NCBI GenBank assembly: GCA_964019415.1
Contig: OZ025880.1
Coordinates: 1,895,813 to 1,959,812, forward strand
Direction of reading: 5' to 3'
Origin: Ianthella basta
Taxonomy: Eukaryota; Porifera; Demospongiae; Verongiida; Ianthellidae
DNA: 64,000 bases
Positions 25,823 to 39,312 of the stretch are shown one piece after another. Both the position numbers and the translations under genes were made by a program. The notes beneath the pieces are model-generated. The model was not told the origin of the DNA and ran no database searches. It saw only the letters and a program-made list of their open reading frames with translations. Each line of letters opens with the position of its first letter. Within the stretch, counting starts at the first letter, position 1.

Positions 25823-28457
25823 ATGAACGTAAACGATGATGCGAGGACTCCCCTGCAGCCGACGAGTGATTATAGGCCTCCCTCCTATGTCCAGCCCCCG
25901 CCTGCGTACTCAGCTGCTTCCTCAGGTAAGGTTGGTAACAAGTACATAGCTAGCTGTACAACTATTATTGTTTGTAGGTCGACTATAGTCAGCTAGCTAT
26001 ATTACTGTGTGCATTCATAGCCAATGTTAGCTATATATTATCAGTGAGTCAGTGACGGACTGCATGAAGGCAACCAGTCCACGTGCACCTCTACAACAGC
26101 CAGCTTCCCAGGCCCCAAGTAGCACTAAAGCACTGCAGTTTAGCTATATCAGCCACCTCTTCGAAAAGGTAAGTTGAAACTGGCCCGTGGATAGTTATCT
26201 CAGACAGCTTCCAGTTCAAGCATAGACGCCGGAGGGAACCCTTCCCTCCTGTGTCTATGGTTCCAGTGGCCGATCCAGCCCAACCCTTGAGGGCGGCCGA
26301 TCGAGTGCTCTTATTAGTATTGCGCAATTACATTGTGACGCAAAAATGGCTGCTAGCGGCCAGAACTAAAAAGCACTTAATTCAGATCCCCGTGCAGCTA
26401 CACCAGACTCTATTAAGCTTAAACCAGCTCCTAAAAGATTATTTAGATGATTTAGGCCATTAGATTCTGTTGGATGTGCACTTTAGTAGAATTTGCTAAG
26501 AAAAATAGTTCAGATCTGGGCAGGAAGGGGGCTCAAGTCCCCAAAACCCCCCTGGATCCGCCCCTGGCTTCCACTGTACCAAATTCTGGGGGATACCCTA
26601 TGCCGGTAGTAGGAAATGAAGAGTCGGATGATCCAAAATTACCTCATGCCCAATGCCCATGCACTTATAAAAGTGTAGCTACGTACATGTGCGCTGCTGC
26701 AAGGCTCTTGCTCTGAACCTGGTTATACCATCAGTTTGTCTCATTCTGCTGTTAGTTCTCTGCATTGAATGCTGTGCTCTAGCTTGTACAATTTGCAGTA
26801 CATAAACTCACCAGGCCCTCTTTGGGGGGGGGGGGGGGGGGGGGGGGCAGGCTATGATTACTACATGATGACGACTAACAGGAAGTCTCTGTAAATGTGT
26901 GCACATGCCTGTCTATGTTTACTGCAGGTGGCCCAAATGTGACTTATCCCTTCACTGAAGGCTACCAGCCAGCACCAGCCAATCTTAGCCAAAACACAAC
27001 TGTCACGGTAGGACTGCATAGTGTAGCTATGCACGTGCACAGGACTACAACTGCAATCTGACTTTAGTACAGTGTACAGTTGAATGTTAACCTCAGATGC
27101 AAGGAGTTAGGTTGAACACCACTTATATGCACGGGGATGCAGCAATCCTACACATTGTGCAAGGCTGCAATGAAGTAATGCATGTAGGCATTTCCAACTG
27201 GGTACACAGAGTTATAACGATTCGGGACACACCACTAATTACCTGCTGTGTGTCTCCCTTGGATCCACTTCTGTTAATTTAAGGGCATTATGTAATCCAT
27301 ACAATGACGCTTTTGGTACATCTCGTATTCTCGCCTGTCTCTATCTGAAAGATGGGCTAACAGTTGCTGTGTCTTCATTGATCAGTTCACTCAAAGCCTA
27401 TTAAAACTTGCTTAGAGTGCATTTACGATTATAGGTGCAATGCCTTTATCTGCTTACTGAAAATCTAAAAGATTAATTACTGAAATGTATTAAATGGCAA
27501 ATAGACAGAATTGCAGTAGTGTTTTCTATTCACTAATTAATATAACCATTTTACACAGTTCTCCTTCTACACACTATCCCTAGCTCTCTCTTCCCTTTGC
27601 AGGTGGTGACCGCCCAGCCCACCTCTGCTGCCCGTCTCCCTCCTCCTCCCACCACCTGGATTGCCTGGTCTTTCTTCTCTTGTTTGTGCTGTGCCTGGCC
27701 ATGTGGCCTTGTGGCTATAATATACAGCATGAAGGTGAATTGTTGTATGGTTGGATGCATTTTAGTGTTATACAGGTGTATATGTCTGACTTACCATGCC
27801 ACACAACATGTCACTTATGAACCAGGGTTAATGAATCAACTTGGCCTATAAATTTTGAGTTAGGGTTAACCCAAAGATGCGCAAGAAATGAATCACGCAT
27901 GTACTTAGGGGATGAAAGGAATCAACGTAAGAATATCCTGTTCCCATGGAGTCCCATTCTAAGTGTGTTATCCAAAATATCGTCCATCAGTCACTAGCAC
28001 AATGACTTGGCATTGGTATGATAAATAGCTGTGAACTTTGACAAGAGCATGCTTTCAATTTTTGCATGGACAAAGCATGCATACACTGAAACTCCATGTT
28101 GCGCTCTATTAATATCATTATAGCCGCAATGAGTATGATAATGAAGGCTGGTACCCTGTAACCTTTAATTGACACCTTTGCTGTATGTTACATCTGTATA
28201 TTATGTGCATGTGTGTTATCCCCTTTCTCTTTACCTCTCCATGTACATTGCAATTGCCTTCTTACTTCCTGTAGTCTTCCGATCACTACAGCAGTGGCCA
28301 GTATGACTCTGCTGTGTCAGCTTCTCGGACTGCACTGATCTGGAATGTTGTGTCCACGGTGGTGGGCATTTGTGCCTATATAGCCACTGGTGTCATCATT
28401 GGTATACGACTTGGTGCTGCGGGGGATGCATATGCTACCACCTATCCACCTTACTAG
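25823..28457 (+). CDS. Dispanin D, CD225-domain two-pass membrane protein (4 exons)
   Basis: Exons 25823-25925, 26928-27007, 27603-27734 and 28275-28457 join in frame (165 residues). Exon 1 encodes MNVNDDARTPLQPTSDY, then PPSYVQPPPAYSAASSG, with a PPxY motif (PPSY). Exon 3 encodes TTWIAWSFFSCLCCAWPC and GLVAIIYSMK. Exon 4 is nearly identical to gene C, ending TTYPPY. Intron 1 contains a relic of a gene C-type promoter (about 26560-26765) fused directly to gene C-type intron 1 sequence, meaning that the ancestral exon 1 of this copy was deleted and the exon 1 now used lies further upstream. Convergent with receptor-like gene 1. Confidence 0.82.
26560..26770 (+). pseudogene. Relic promoter without exon 1 inside intron 1 of gene D
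   Basis: Aligns with 17145-17300 upstream of gene C and with 39785-39968 upstream of gene E. In D and E the sequence jumps from CTCTGCATTGAATGCTGTG straight into intron 1 sequence, skipping exon 1 and the first 1.4 kb of intron 1. The shared junction shows the deletion occurred before D and E were duplicated. Confidence 0.6.
26824..26847. repeat. G24 homopolymer in intron 1 of gene D
   Basis: A run of 24 Gs at the position of G10 in gene C and G18 in gene E. Such tracts can form quadruplexes and are prone to sequencing error. Confidence 0.9.
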
Positions 28458-28807
28458 CCAGTCTGCTGCAAAGTGTGGACAAGTGCAGGAACAGCTAACT
28501 TGTGTCATCATCCAATTTTGACTACCATAATCAGGTCATTAGGCCCATAGGCCTTAACACCATTTAATGTACTTGCTTTATTTTGTAATAACATTGTGAT
28601 ACGTTCCTGGAGTCGATGTAGTCATGCTTATAGTAGGATGATGATTTATCTAATCTATGAAGTGTCATATATAAATTTGATCCGACACCATCCCATGCAC
28701 AAGTGCATCTATAATATTATATAGTTTTTGTCGATTAGTTCGCCACATTGAAGTCAGCCAATAGCTGGCTAGACCTTTCCAACGGAAGTGTTTGGCTACT
28801 CTCTGCA

Positions 28808-29390
28808 GGTTAAGTCTTGGTAAAACAAAAATGGCCTGTACCAGAACCCTGACCCAGAACCACATATACTGCAGCTTGATGTAGTCTTCCCACTCCGAAG
28901 AAACATTCGCAGGGCTCTCAGCTTAGTCTGCTCAAACCCCTTCAGTTTTTTATTGCACCCCCAGATCTTGGCACCATTCAAAATTTAATCATATACTCCA
29001 CCAATTATGTCATCAGTCTCCTGAACGTCCCTACCCCTATGTCACCCAATTCCATTCTGCATTGCCTGAACCAGGCTCCCTATGCTTTCCTGCCTGCTAC
29101 AGTCTTCTCCTCAACCATGTCATACAATTCCAGATGCTCATCGATCACAAATCCCAAACTACACCCCAACGTCCCAAATGTCAAACGTCACAAACGTCCC
29201 AAACGTCCCAAACGTCATTCTCAATTACTGTACATATACTGTACGTATTGCACATCAGCTCTCTCCACCTTCGTCTGCCATATGTGCATAATCCTAGATT
29301 TCTGGACATTAATGTTCACTTCCCATTCAACACAGCATCTAATATAATACATCTAAGCTCACGAGCCAAGGGAAAGACTTTGAAACTGTG
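28808..29390 (-). mobile_element. LINE fragment downstream of gene D
   Basis: On the minus strand this reads as the region after the reverse-transcriptase core of a LINE ORF2: NGAKIWGCNKKLKGFEQTKL and RALRMF, resembling the YGAEVWG...LRFLRR...GVGKRTP segment of such elements. The matching fragment at 42000-42465 lies at the same place behind gene E, so insertion predates the D/E duplication. Gene C lacks it and diverges right after CTCTGCAGGT. Stops and frame changes show it is dead. Confidence 0.55.
29160..29215. repeat. Short minisatellite (units of ACGTCCCAA type)
   Basis: About five imperfect 9-10 bp units lie within the LINE fragment. The E copy has only a remnant (42350-42365), so the array expanded in copy D or contracted in E. 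Confidence 0.7.
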
Positions 29391-29487
29391 TGTGTGTGTG
29401 CATGTGTGCATGTGTGTAATTGATTGTGTTCTGGCAACTCTGAGAATGTGCAAATTGTGTATAAGGAATGTACGTTAATGTACTGTT

Positions 29488-29531
29488 GGGACGGCATCCC
29501 CACGAGTTTTAACTCGTGGGGCTGCCATCCC
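29488..29531. repeat. 44-nt hairpin (21-bp stem, 2 mismatches)
   Basis: Two 21-nt arms around a TT loop. Left arm GGGACGGCATCCCCACGAG plus TT; the right arm is its near-perfect complement. The copy at 42545-42588 is perfect. Confidence 0.85.
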
Positions 29532-30547
29532 TGTCAAATACATAAAGATATACCAGACATGAAATTACGTGAGAGTGAATAGTAACCCATGTTAGTCAGC
29601 CATGTACATCATAAGGAATGTTGCCGAGAGTCACGCGACATATACTACTAGTCTAGCCGCTAGCCCCTACTTTAATTGATCGATGCATTTGCACACACCC
29701 AAGGGCAGGTGCATGAGTAAAACAGTGCAGCCATTAGATTGAGACTACATTCCATATCCTAATATTTGGACTTACTTCACAATAATTATACATTTACAAC
29801 CATAGTGGATGTCACAGCGAAAGTCCTCTATGGAATTATGCTGTACAGTTGCAGCTCTGTAGTATGGTTTTTCCATGAATTACTCCAGCTGCATACATCA
29901 CAGTACACGAGGATATGTACCAGTACATCTGACATTTAGGTGTTGTGTCCATAAAAATGTATTGCATTGTGTCATCACGAATACTCTACAAACTGAACAT
30001 GCAAGCATTCACTACACAGATTGATGCATGCAACAATACGTATGTATAATGGTGTGCTTGACATTGATTGCTGTGTGATCATGATGAATAGGTGATAACA
30101 GCTGAAGATTTAACATCTGCTGATTGAAACATCCTGCAGCTGTTCCCTATTGAAGTTGATGCTGTGATACAAGCTTACTACCTTGTCCCTTCACCACTTG
30201 TGTGTTTGTGTAAAATTTGTTTTGGCTTGTTTATTGTGCAAGACCTCTACTGATCGCAATGACTCTGGAATGTTAGTTAGTATATTTTGACCAATGCACA
30301 CTGCGTACTACATGCTGGCATCTTTGACAGACTGTTTCTATAATGAGCTCGAGAGTACCATCCGATGCTGTAGTTCACTTTTGTATTAAACTTGATAAGC
30401 ATTGTGATGTGTATGCTTTGAGCTGATTCGAGAATCTGTTTCAGTTATAGTATAACATGGGCATGAATGGAAAGAAAGAAGTGCTTGAAACATGTTTATG
30501 ATCATAAATTGAGCTAATGAGTGCATTATTGCTTCAAAAGCTAGCTA
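29532..30547. other. Spacer between convergent gene D and receptor-like gene 1
   Basis: No gene seen. At 30090-30175 the block with CAGCTGAAGATTTAACATCT and CTGTTCCCTATTGAAGTTGA recurs downstream of the other two receptor-like genes (43040-43150 and 53335-53440), and probably lies in or just beyond their 3' UTRs. Confidence 0.5.
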
Positions 30548-33500
30548 TTAATTATATATTTCAGTCTCTGTCTTGGTCACTGTATCATCATCCTCTGAGG
30601 TGGGCACTCCAGCACGCAGTTCTGTTATTAGAACAAGGTTCCCAAGTCTCTCTGCTGGTGCTTCCAACAGTGGCTCTGCATTATCCTCCCTTTGTTCTTC
30701 CTGTTTCTGACAGCATCTCAACTGCCTGCACTTCAGGTACACCTTCTTTCCAAGTAGAAAGCCAGGATGCAGGAGGGGTAGGTAGATGAGGATCATCTGG
30801 AGGGACGCATAGAACTGTCTTGTTCCAATGGGTGTGTTGAGATCAGTTATGTGAAGACTCAGGATGAGGTTGAGGGCCAGGTTACCAAGGATGGCTGTAT
30901 CTAATGCATTGAGTTTACGCGAGTTATAGGGTTGCAAGGTAGCAATGAGCACCAGCAATGCCACAGTGAGGAAGCTCTGGATACGGAGAGCATCTTCTAC
31001 TCTTGGCATGAATACAGCCACAAGGAGGTGGACAATGCGATGGAAGAAGTAGAGGGAAGAGAAGCTTCTAAACCGTTCCTTATAGCAGCCTTGAAAGACA
31101 TTAACAAAATGGTAGACCCATCTGTCAGTGTAGACATTGCTGCAGAATGTCTGAACCCTCTGCAGCTTCCTCAATGGTGGCACAGCTAGGATGAGTCTAC
31201 CAAACAGCTGAGGACCAATGGGAAGAGTGAGGAGAAGAAAAGAGGGCAGAAGGACAAACACTAGCAGTATGACAATGGCTGGTATGAAGTAAGCAATATG
31301 TTGTATGGAGCCATAGGGCACAGAGCCCTGCCACCACACCACCACCTTCCTCTCCCCATCCTCCCCTGTGATAGTCTGGTTGACAAGGATGTAGGAGGAG
31401 CTGACTAGGAAGCGAGTGAATCCAAGAATGACAAAGGCAGGAAGTGCTCTGTCATATGACATGCCATCTGAGTACTTTGCCTTCCATCGTCGCATTCTCC
31501 TGAGACATTGGTCCACTCGGTGACAGCATATCCACTTCTCTGCTGACCTCTCCAGAACAATGAGTGTGATGGCCACTGTCAGTGGGAACAGTCCAATGGA
31601 GTAGTGCAGAAGGACTGTCTGTAGCAGGGTGAGGTTGGCATGTGGTGTAAGGCAGTATGGTGGGAGGAGCACTCCAAAGAAGTCCAGGTTCCACATGCCA
31701 TACAGAAATCGATATATCCTGACAAATGCATTGTGCACTGGTCCCAACTCAGCATCACCTCTGATAGTGGAGAATGCCAGAAGATGTGCAAACAGCAGGA
31801 ATGAGTTGAACCTTCCTGACACTAGGTCTATGTTGAAGAGCATCAAGACAAACATGAAGGCGAGCATGGGCACCAACTCACTCAGGATCCACACAAGAAT
31901 GCCCACTTTACTGAGCCCTTCCTCACAACTGACACACACTGGTCTTATCCCATTGAAGTTCACAGCTATGCCTTTTGATTCAAGACAGTCTCCACAGAGG
32001 AGACCTTTGCGGTTAGATCTGTTACACGCAGCTTCTTGCAGCTCTTGCTGGGAGTTGTTTTCTGGAAGAGTGATTTGCTGTGTTTGACAGTATCCTGGAG
32101 GGCATTGTGCAGTGAAGAACTTCTGTCCGTCACAGCTGTGTTGGTCATTGGATGGCAGGTATCCAGCCCAGTGATCTCTCTCCAAGACAGAATGACTCTC
32201 ATTACATTCTGCTATTCCAGTCACACTGAGCACTCCACAGTGACATGTTCCCATGTCTCCTGAGCCATATCGGAAGATGTAGCCAGGAGGACAGCACTGG
32301 AGTTCTATGTCCATCACCAGGAGTAGGTCTTCGTTGTCCACTGACTGCAGAACCAGCTGAGGAAGTCTAACTGCTGCAGATGTGTTGCCTGTGTTGCTAG
32401 GGAAGAAAAAGTCGGCCATGCCATGTTGCTGTGGAATGCCATGAAGAATGACTGTAAAGTCAGCAGTGTACTTGGAGAATGAGTTCAGCTCCACTGGTAG
32501 TGAGCCATCCATCTTGTTAATCAGTACAGTGAACACTGAACTGATGTTATTGCCAAACTCATCATATGCATGAGTATAGGGTAGTCTCTTCTGTTTGCCA
32601 GGGATGAAATAGATGGTAATGGTATTGTCCAATTTGACAACAAAAGTGGCAATATCCACATGTTTGGGACTGCACATTAGATCACAACTAAAAGATTTGC
32701 ATAGCTCATAAGCACGGGGTAGGTAAATGAACGTAAAATTGAAATGTGCAAATATGCCAGTGCTAAGCAAGTGAAGGGATGACATTAAATTAGTAAGAAC
32801 TTCCTTCCGTGTATGTTGAAAAATACAATTGCGAATATCAGACACATACAATGACTGGCCATGTTGCTTAGCTTTTGCTGTGTTAAGTATAAACACAAAT
32901 TCATTTCTGTTCTGAGACTCTTCCCAGTCTTGGTCATACTGGAGGAAACAGTTTGACACTGGTACCACTCCAGGTGCAGAGCTGGCATAAATGGCACCTC
33001 CTTTCTGAAATGCATGATTTACAGTGAGCGCTAATGTGACATTATTACCAACTCTGATATAGCTCTCTCCATGGAGAGCAATAGCACCACCATGTGTAGC
33101 AACACAGTACCGTATCACTGCCGATGTATTTGTCTGGAGCAAAATTTCTGAATGTAGTGCATATATTCCTTGTGAATTAACCAAACAGTTGATGAGTAAT
33201 TTATTTTGTACTGTTATCTGCACTGACTTTGCAAGTATCATGTTTGTGTTAGTTTCAACTTGAAAGGAAGGTTTGCTGACTTGTGACAACAGCTGCATCA
33301 TATATTCAAATGAATAGTAATCGGGGTAATTAGTATATATAAATGTAAAGCGACCACCTCCAAACTGGTTAACCTGCTCCTTGAAGGTTTTATATTCTGA
33401 AGGAATCAAATGTGCTGAAATATTTGCCATTCTAACACCTCTGAACAACCTCTTCCCATGAGTAGGAAGTGACTGGAAGGCACACACACTTCCACTTGCT

Positions 33501-35470
33501 GCCATGTTGTGATATAACACTAAAGAATTTAGAGTCACTCTGTCCCCAGGGTTGCCTTGGTACAGTGAATGCTTGTAGAGCACAGAAATACCACCACCAA
33601 CACCGTGTCCTGCTGTGTTATAGAGAAACGTACTTTTGGTGAAAATGACAATGTTGTCTGTTTGGAAAGTGGCACTGACAGTGGAGAACTCCACATGAAC
33701 ACCTCCACCCATCATGTCATGTGTCTCTGAGGGAAGTAGTTGGTTGTACACAAACATGTTGTCAAGTATTACTACCATGTTTGCTTCTGATGCATTCGTA
33801 ATATGAATTAACATGCCACCTCCTTGGTGTGCTTTGTTGTAGCTAACTTCCATCTGTGTGAATTCAATAATGTTATTACATGAGGAATCCTGAAGGATGA
33901 GACAGATTCCACCACCCAATGCAGCAAAATTGTCATAGATATCATTGTCTTGCACCTTCAATGTATTCAGAGTAGCAAAGTCTGTGCAGACAACAGCAAA
34001 CCCACCACCTCTGAGGGCATGGTTAGAACTGAAATTGGCACTTCTAATTTTCACTGAATTCCTCATGGCATGCCCACTGAATTCAAAATGCCCGCCTGCT
34101 CCATAAAGTGCTTTGTGATCTTCAGATTCTAAATCATTCACTTGTATTTCATTTCTCCTTGCCCATTCTGTGATAATCACTTGTAGTCCTCTACTGTGTG
34201 CCTCTGAGCTAGTTGGTCCTAGTAGTTCCACTCTCTGAAGCAGAGCTACATTTTCCTCTGAGTGATCTGTTATTTCTATGCAGAGTGCATTGCCTGGAGC
34301 TACTCTGCAAGTGTCAGACTCCACATAAACATCTTCTATGTGCATGTGGTTTCTGGTGGTATTGCCTCTGAGTTCAATCTTGATGATGTTATAGGTAGTG
34401 AAGTTGTTTGCAACACCTTTGTTAAGATTTGAAAGAATAAAAGAATTGTGTTCATCAGATGTCATTCCACTCACTGTTCCATTGCTACGAAAGTCTTGAT
34501 AGTACTGTAAGACATCTGCCTGTTTTAGTGTTACGTTGTAATGGTGCACTGCATCAAGCAGGGCGACTGAGATGCCATTTCCACTGCTGTATTTGTACAG
34601 GGAGCTATACACACTGACATTGAAGAGAGTAATCTCACCACCCTCTCCATCTCCCATCACAGTGATGTTGATACCTGTGAATGATGTACTAAGATTAGAA
34701 TTTGGGTTGACATTTGTATTGTCAATCGATATGCTCATCAGCTGATACTTCTCCCTTGCCAGGGAAACATCTCTTGTGTTATGTATACCTGTACGAACTT
34801 CAAAGTGTATACCACTGCCATGAATGCCAAAATGATCTACTAAAACCTCTTCCATTGATACATCTCCATTTGTGATTGAGGTGTCGTACTTGACAAATGA
34901 AATACCCCTTCCATAAGGGCCAGTGATATTAATGGTCACATTAAATATTGTCACTGTCTTACAGTCTTGAAAGTACAGGGTTGATGAATCTGAGAGAGAA
35001 TCACTGTGCTGCAATTGTTCACCACAGTTGTGGAATTCTAAATGTCCAAGCCAAACGTACTGTGAATTGTAAAATGCCAAGTTTGCTTTGTCAGTGCACA
35101 GAATTGTTGGCGGATTATTGGCACAAGCACCCACTACTGCTATGGTTGTGACATTCATCAGTGGTGCCCCATCTAGCAAACTGTCAACTGGCTCAAGTAC
35201 ATGGATGCCACAACCAATGTGAATCAAAGTATCATTTCCAATGTGTACGTTTTTAAGAGCATAGTTCAGTGACCCACATGATTCATTAAGGTTGTGTGGA
35301 TGGGGTACTGGGTCACTTGTTGGTGTGTCATGTATACACTGTGGACTATCCTCTCCTGTTGTACTAACCCACATGGTTCTTCTGTAGTCCTCAGAAGCTG
35401 CTCCAGTGCAGCATGTGAGCAGCCACAGCACACACACCAGTAGGCTGTGTTTGACTAGAACTGACTTCAT
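30548..35470 (-). CDS. Receptor-like gene 1: beta-helix ectodomain plus multi-pass membrane protein
   Basis: Single uninterrupted frame of 1,640 codons from the chosen ATG at 35470; an in-frame ATG 7 codons upstream would put MWSGRYT before the signal peptide. A signal peptide (LLVCVLWLLTCC) is followed by about 1,000 residues with repeated GGG/GGA turns (GGGFAVVC, GGGICLIL, GGGMLIHI, GGGISVLY, GGAIALHG, GGAIYASS) and many N-x-S/T sites. That pattern resembles Pmp-type right-handed beta-helices. Around residues 1055-1170 is a cysteine-rich neck (CCPPGY, CHCG, CPPGYC, LCGDC). Residues 1185-1570 hold 8-10 hydrophobic segments, including QPYNSRKLNALDTAILGN. A short polar tail ends it. Probably a cell-surface receptor or adhesion protein; ligand and signalling are unknown. 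Confidence 0.85.
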   Translation of the reverse strand: MKSVLVKHSLLVCVLWLLTCCTGAASEDYRRTMWVSTTGEDSPQCIHDTPTSDPVPHPHNLNESCGSLNYALKNVHIGNDTLIHIGCGIHVLEPVDSLLDGAPLMNVTTIAVVGACANNPPTILCTDKANLAFYNSQYVWLGHLEFHNCGEQLQHSDSLSDSSTLYFQDCKTVTIFNVTINITGPYGRGISFVKYDTSITNGDVSMEEVLVDHFGIHGSGIHFEVRTGIHNTRDVSLAREKYQLMSISIDNTNVNPNSNLSTSFTGINITVMGDGEGGEITLFNVSVYSSLYKYSSGNGISVALLDAVHHYNVTLKQADVLQYYQDFRSNGTVSGMTSDEHNSFILSNLNKGVANNFTTYNIIKIELRGNTTRNHMHIEDVYVESDTCRVAPGNALCIEITDHSEENVALLQRVELLGPTSSEAHSRGLQVIITEWARRNEIQVNDLESEDHKALYGAGGHFEFSGHAMRNSVKIRSANFSSNHALRGGGFAVVCTDFATLNTLKVQDNDIYDNFAALGGGICLILQDSSCNNIIEFTQMEVSYNKAHQGGGMLIHITNASEANMVVILDNMFVYNQLLPSETHDMMGGGVHVEFSTVSATFQTDNIVIFTKSTFLYNTAGHGVGGGISVLYKHSLYQGNPGDRVTLNSLVLYHNMAASGSVCAFQSLPTHGKRLFRGVRMANISAHLIPSEYKTFKEQVNQFGGGRFTFIYTNYPDYYSFEYMMQLLSQVSKPSFQVETNTNMILAKSVQITVQNKLLINCLVNSQGIYALHSEILLQTNTSAVIRYCVATHGGAIALHGESYIRVGNNVTLALTVNHAFQKGGAIYASSAPGVVPVSNCFLQYDQDWEESQNRNEFVFILNTAKAKQHGQSLYVSDIRNCIFQHTRKEVLTNLMSSLHLLSTGIFAHFNFTFIYLPRAYELCKSFSCDLMCSPKHVDIATFVVKLDNTITIYFIPGKQKRLPYTHAYDEFGNNISSVFTVLINKMDGSLPVELNSFSKYTADFTVILHGIPQQHGMADFFFPSNTGNTSAAVRLPQLVLQSVDNEDLLLVMDIELQCCPPGYIFRYGSGDMGTCHCGVLSVTGIAECNESHSVLERDHWAGYLPSNDQHSCDGQKFFTAQCPPGYCQTQQITLPENNSQQELQEAACNRSNRKGLLCGDCLESKGIAVNFNGIRPVCVSCEEGLSKVGILVWILSELVPMLAFMFVLMLFNIDLVSGRFNSFLLFAHLLAFSTIRGDAELGPVHNAFVRIYRFLYGMWNLDFFGVLLPPYCLTPHANLTLLQTVLLHYSIGLFPLTVAITLIVLERSAEKWICCHRVDQCLRRMRRWKAKYSDGMSYDRALPAFVILGFTRFLVSSSYILVNQTITGEDGERKVVVWWQGSVPYGSIQHIAYFIPAIVILLVFVLLPSFLLLTLPIGPQLFGRLILAVPPLRKLQRVQTFCSNVYTDRWVYHFVNVFQGCYKERFRSFSSLYFFHRIVHLLVAVFMPRVEDALRIQSFLTVALLVLIATLQPYNSRKLNALDTAILGNLALNLILSLHITDLNTPIGTRQFYASLQMILIYLPLLHPGFLLGKKVYLKCRQLRCCQKQEEQREDNAEPLLEAPAERLGNLVLITELRAGVPTSEDDDTVTKTETEIYN

Positions 35471-35491
35471 TGTGTACCTTCCACTCCACAC

Positions 35492-36243
35492 CTATAATAT
35501 CATGTGGGATTCCATGAGAAAGAAATCATTAATGACTTGAGTATATGTAGCAGCACAATTAATGAGCAAGAAATCACAAGGAAAGTGTTATAAATTTATT
35601 AGTAGAACAGTAATTAAAATTTTACTTTTGTCAGGTCTAATGAAAGTCACGACTTGGAAGAAATGTTGGAAAGAAAGGGAAATTGACACCAGCTGGCAGC
35701 CAAACCCAGGACAACTTACGCCCTAACGCGGGGTTTCAGCAGCCCAAGCCAACCAACCAGGATGGAACAATTCGCCCTTTCTCTCCTTATAGGCTAGTTA
35801 CGAACAATGGAATGGTTCAACTAACCTTTGCAGGTGTGCTGCTAACTGCTGCCACTTAAAATCTGCATACAACAAGTCAGTACGGAACGATAACAAGGTT
35901 CCACTAACCTGAACGGGCGGGCCGCTTACTGCTGCCACTTATCAACCCGGTACTGTGCTCCTATTCTAATTTTACGTAAGATGAACGAGTCGGTTGTAAC
36001 CGTGTCAAGTCTAATGAAAGTCACGACTTGGAAGAAATGTTGGAAAGAAAGGGAAAATTGGCACCAGCTGGCAGCCGAACCCAGGACAACTTACGCCCTA
36101 ACATGGGGTATCAGCAGCCCAAGCCAACCATGGTTTTAGCAGGCCAAACCATGGTTGGCTTGGGCTGCTGAAACCCCGCGTTAGTCGTGACTTTCATTAG
36201 ACTTGACACGGTTACAACCGACTCGTTCATCTTACGTAAAATT
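35492..36243. mobile_element. Composite SINE-like / inverted-repeat insertions upstream of receptor-like gene 1
   Basis: Two copies of one sequence lie in tandem (about 35634-35780 and 36003-36130), each with AATGAAAGTCACGACTTGGA. Arms of about 55 bp at 35972-36027 and 36186-36240 are inverted (TACGTAAGATGAACGAGTCG and complement). On the minus strand the core reads TTGGCTTGGGCTGCTGAAAC and, about 45 nt later, CCTGGGTTCGGCTGCC. These have the spacing of RNA polymerase III A and B boxes, hence a tRNA-derived SINE is likely. A related plus-strand copy lies at 63200-63290. Receptor-like genes 2 and 3 lack this insertion. Confidence 0.55.
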
Positions 36244-36716
36244 TTACTTTTGTTGAATTGTTAAATGAAATTTTGTTGAATGGTGTATTTTAGCACCTAA
36301 CGACCAAGATGGTTGTAAACATTAGCTGCCAAGGTAAATTAAACAGGGTCAATGAAACAGGCATCTACAATGAGCAAAACAACATCGGACAGGATGTGAA
36401 GAGTATCACTTTAATTGTGACAACAACTTACGAAGTGTTGGCGGGGCAATCTTTTGCAGTTCTGTAAATTACTCCACACTCCACACTCAAGTTGTCACAG
36501 ATAGGATGATGCACACCACCAAGACTGACAAATTGCCTTATCTCTTTGACTGATTTGTAGGGAGTGCTATTCAGAGACCACGCATACGTACGTAAGCTAT
36601 AGACTTCTACTGCCAGGAAAGCTATATTGATTGTGACAGCTATGTACGTAGTCTTTCACTTTAGTAATTCTCTTTTCATACAGTGAATGCAGTCGCACAC
36701 ACAGTCTCGCGTATAC

Positions 36717-38660
<1,944 letters not shown>

Positions 38661-38669
38661 AACTAGTAC

Positions 38670-39312
38670 TTATCCTTCACTAAAGGCTACCAAGCCAATC
38701 AGCCCATTTGGCAGAAACACAAGGTCACAGTAGGATCACCTTATACATGTGAACATAGTGTATTCATGCACAGGCCTGCTGCTGCAGTTGGCATCCACAA
38801 AGGTAATATTTGGTACAGTGAACAGACGAATCCTTTTCTCAGGTGTCAGGGTGTCTCCCTCCACACACACACTCCACACACCTAATTCCCTACATGCACC
38901 TCTCTCTTCAAATCCCTAGCTCTCCACACATCTCCCTCCATATGATGCCCTCATTTCAATGGTAGTTTTATTGACAACATTGCTAGGACACTGTCTGTAG
39001 TCACTGAATGGCATAGCATCCAGAATTCAGTGTGTCCTTCATTGTTCAGGGGGCTCCTGTGTATTGCCTATTTCATCTGGACATGATGCTGTCATACATC
39101 TAGTGGCTTCATTGATTGCTGAAAACAGCAGTGACATTCATTATACCCCGTGTCTTCCCTCTTCTTCCACACTTTCACTCAATCACTCCTCCCACCTCTG
39201 CTGCGCCCATCTCCCACCTCCTCCCACCACCTGGGTTGCCTGGTCCAGCTTTTCTTGCCTGTGCTGTACCTGGCCATGTGGCCTTGTGGCTATCATGTAC
39301 AGCAGGAAGGTG
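38670..39312 (+). pseudogene. Dispanin pseudogene (exon 2 and exon 3 relics)
   Basis: Positions 38670-38731 match exon 2 (ACTTATCCTTCACTAAAGGC, then GGCAGAAACACAAGGTCACA and a gtagga donor) with internal deletions. Positions 39190-39309 match exon 3 (TTWVAWSSFSCLCCTWPC, then GLVAIMYSRK and gtgaat donor). Its acceptor and first codons (cag|GTGGTGACC in other genes) are gone, replaced by CTTTCACTCAATCACTCC. No exon 1 or 4 accompanies it. Confidence 0.65.

Noticed and set aside
30932..32263. Plus-strand frames opposite receptor-like gene 1 (and equivalents opposite genes 2 and 3)
   Set aside because: They are antisense shadows of the highly conserved receptor coding sequence; their conservation follows from the real gene.
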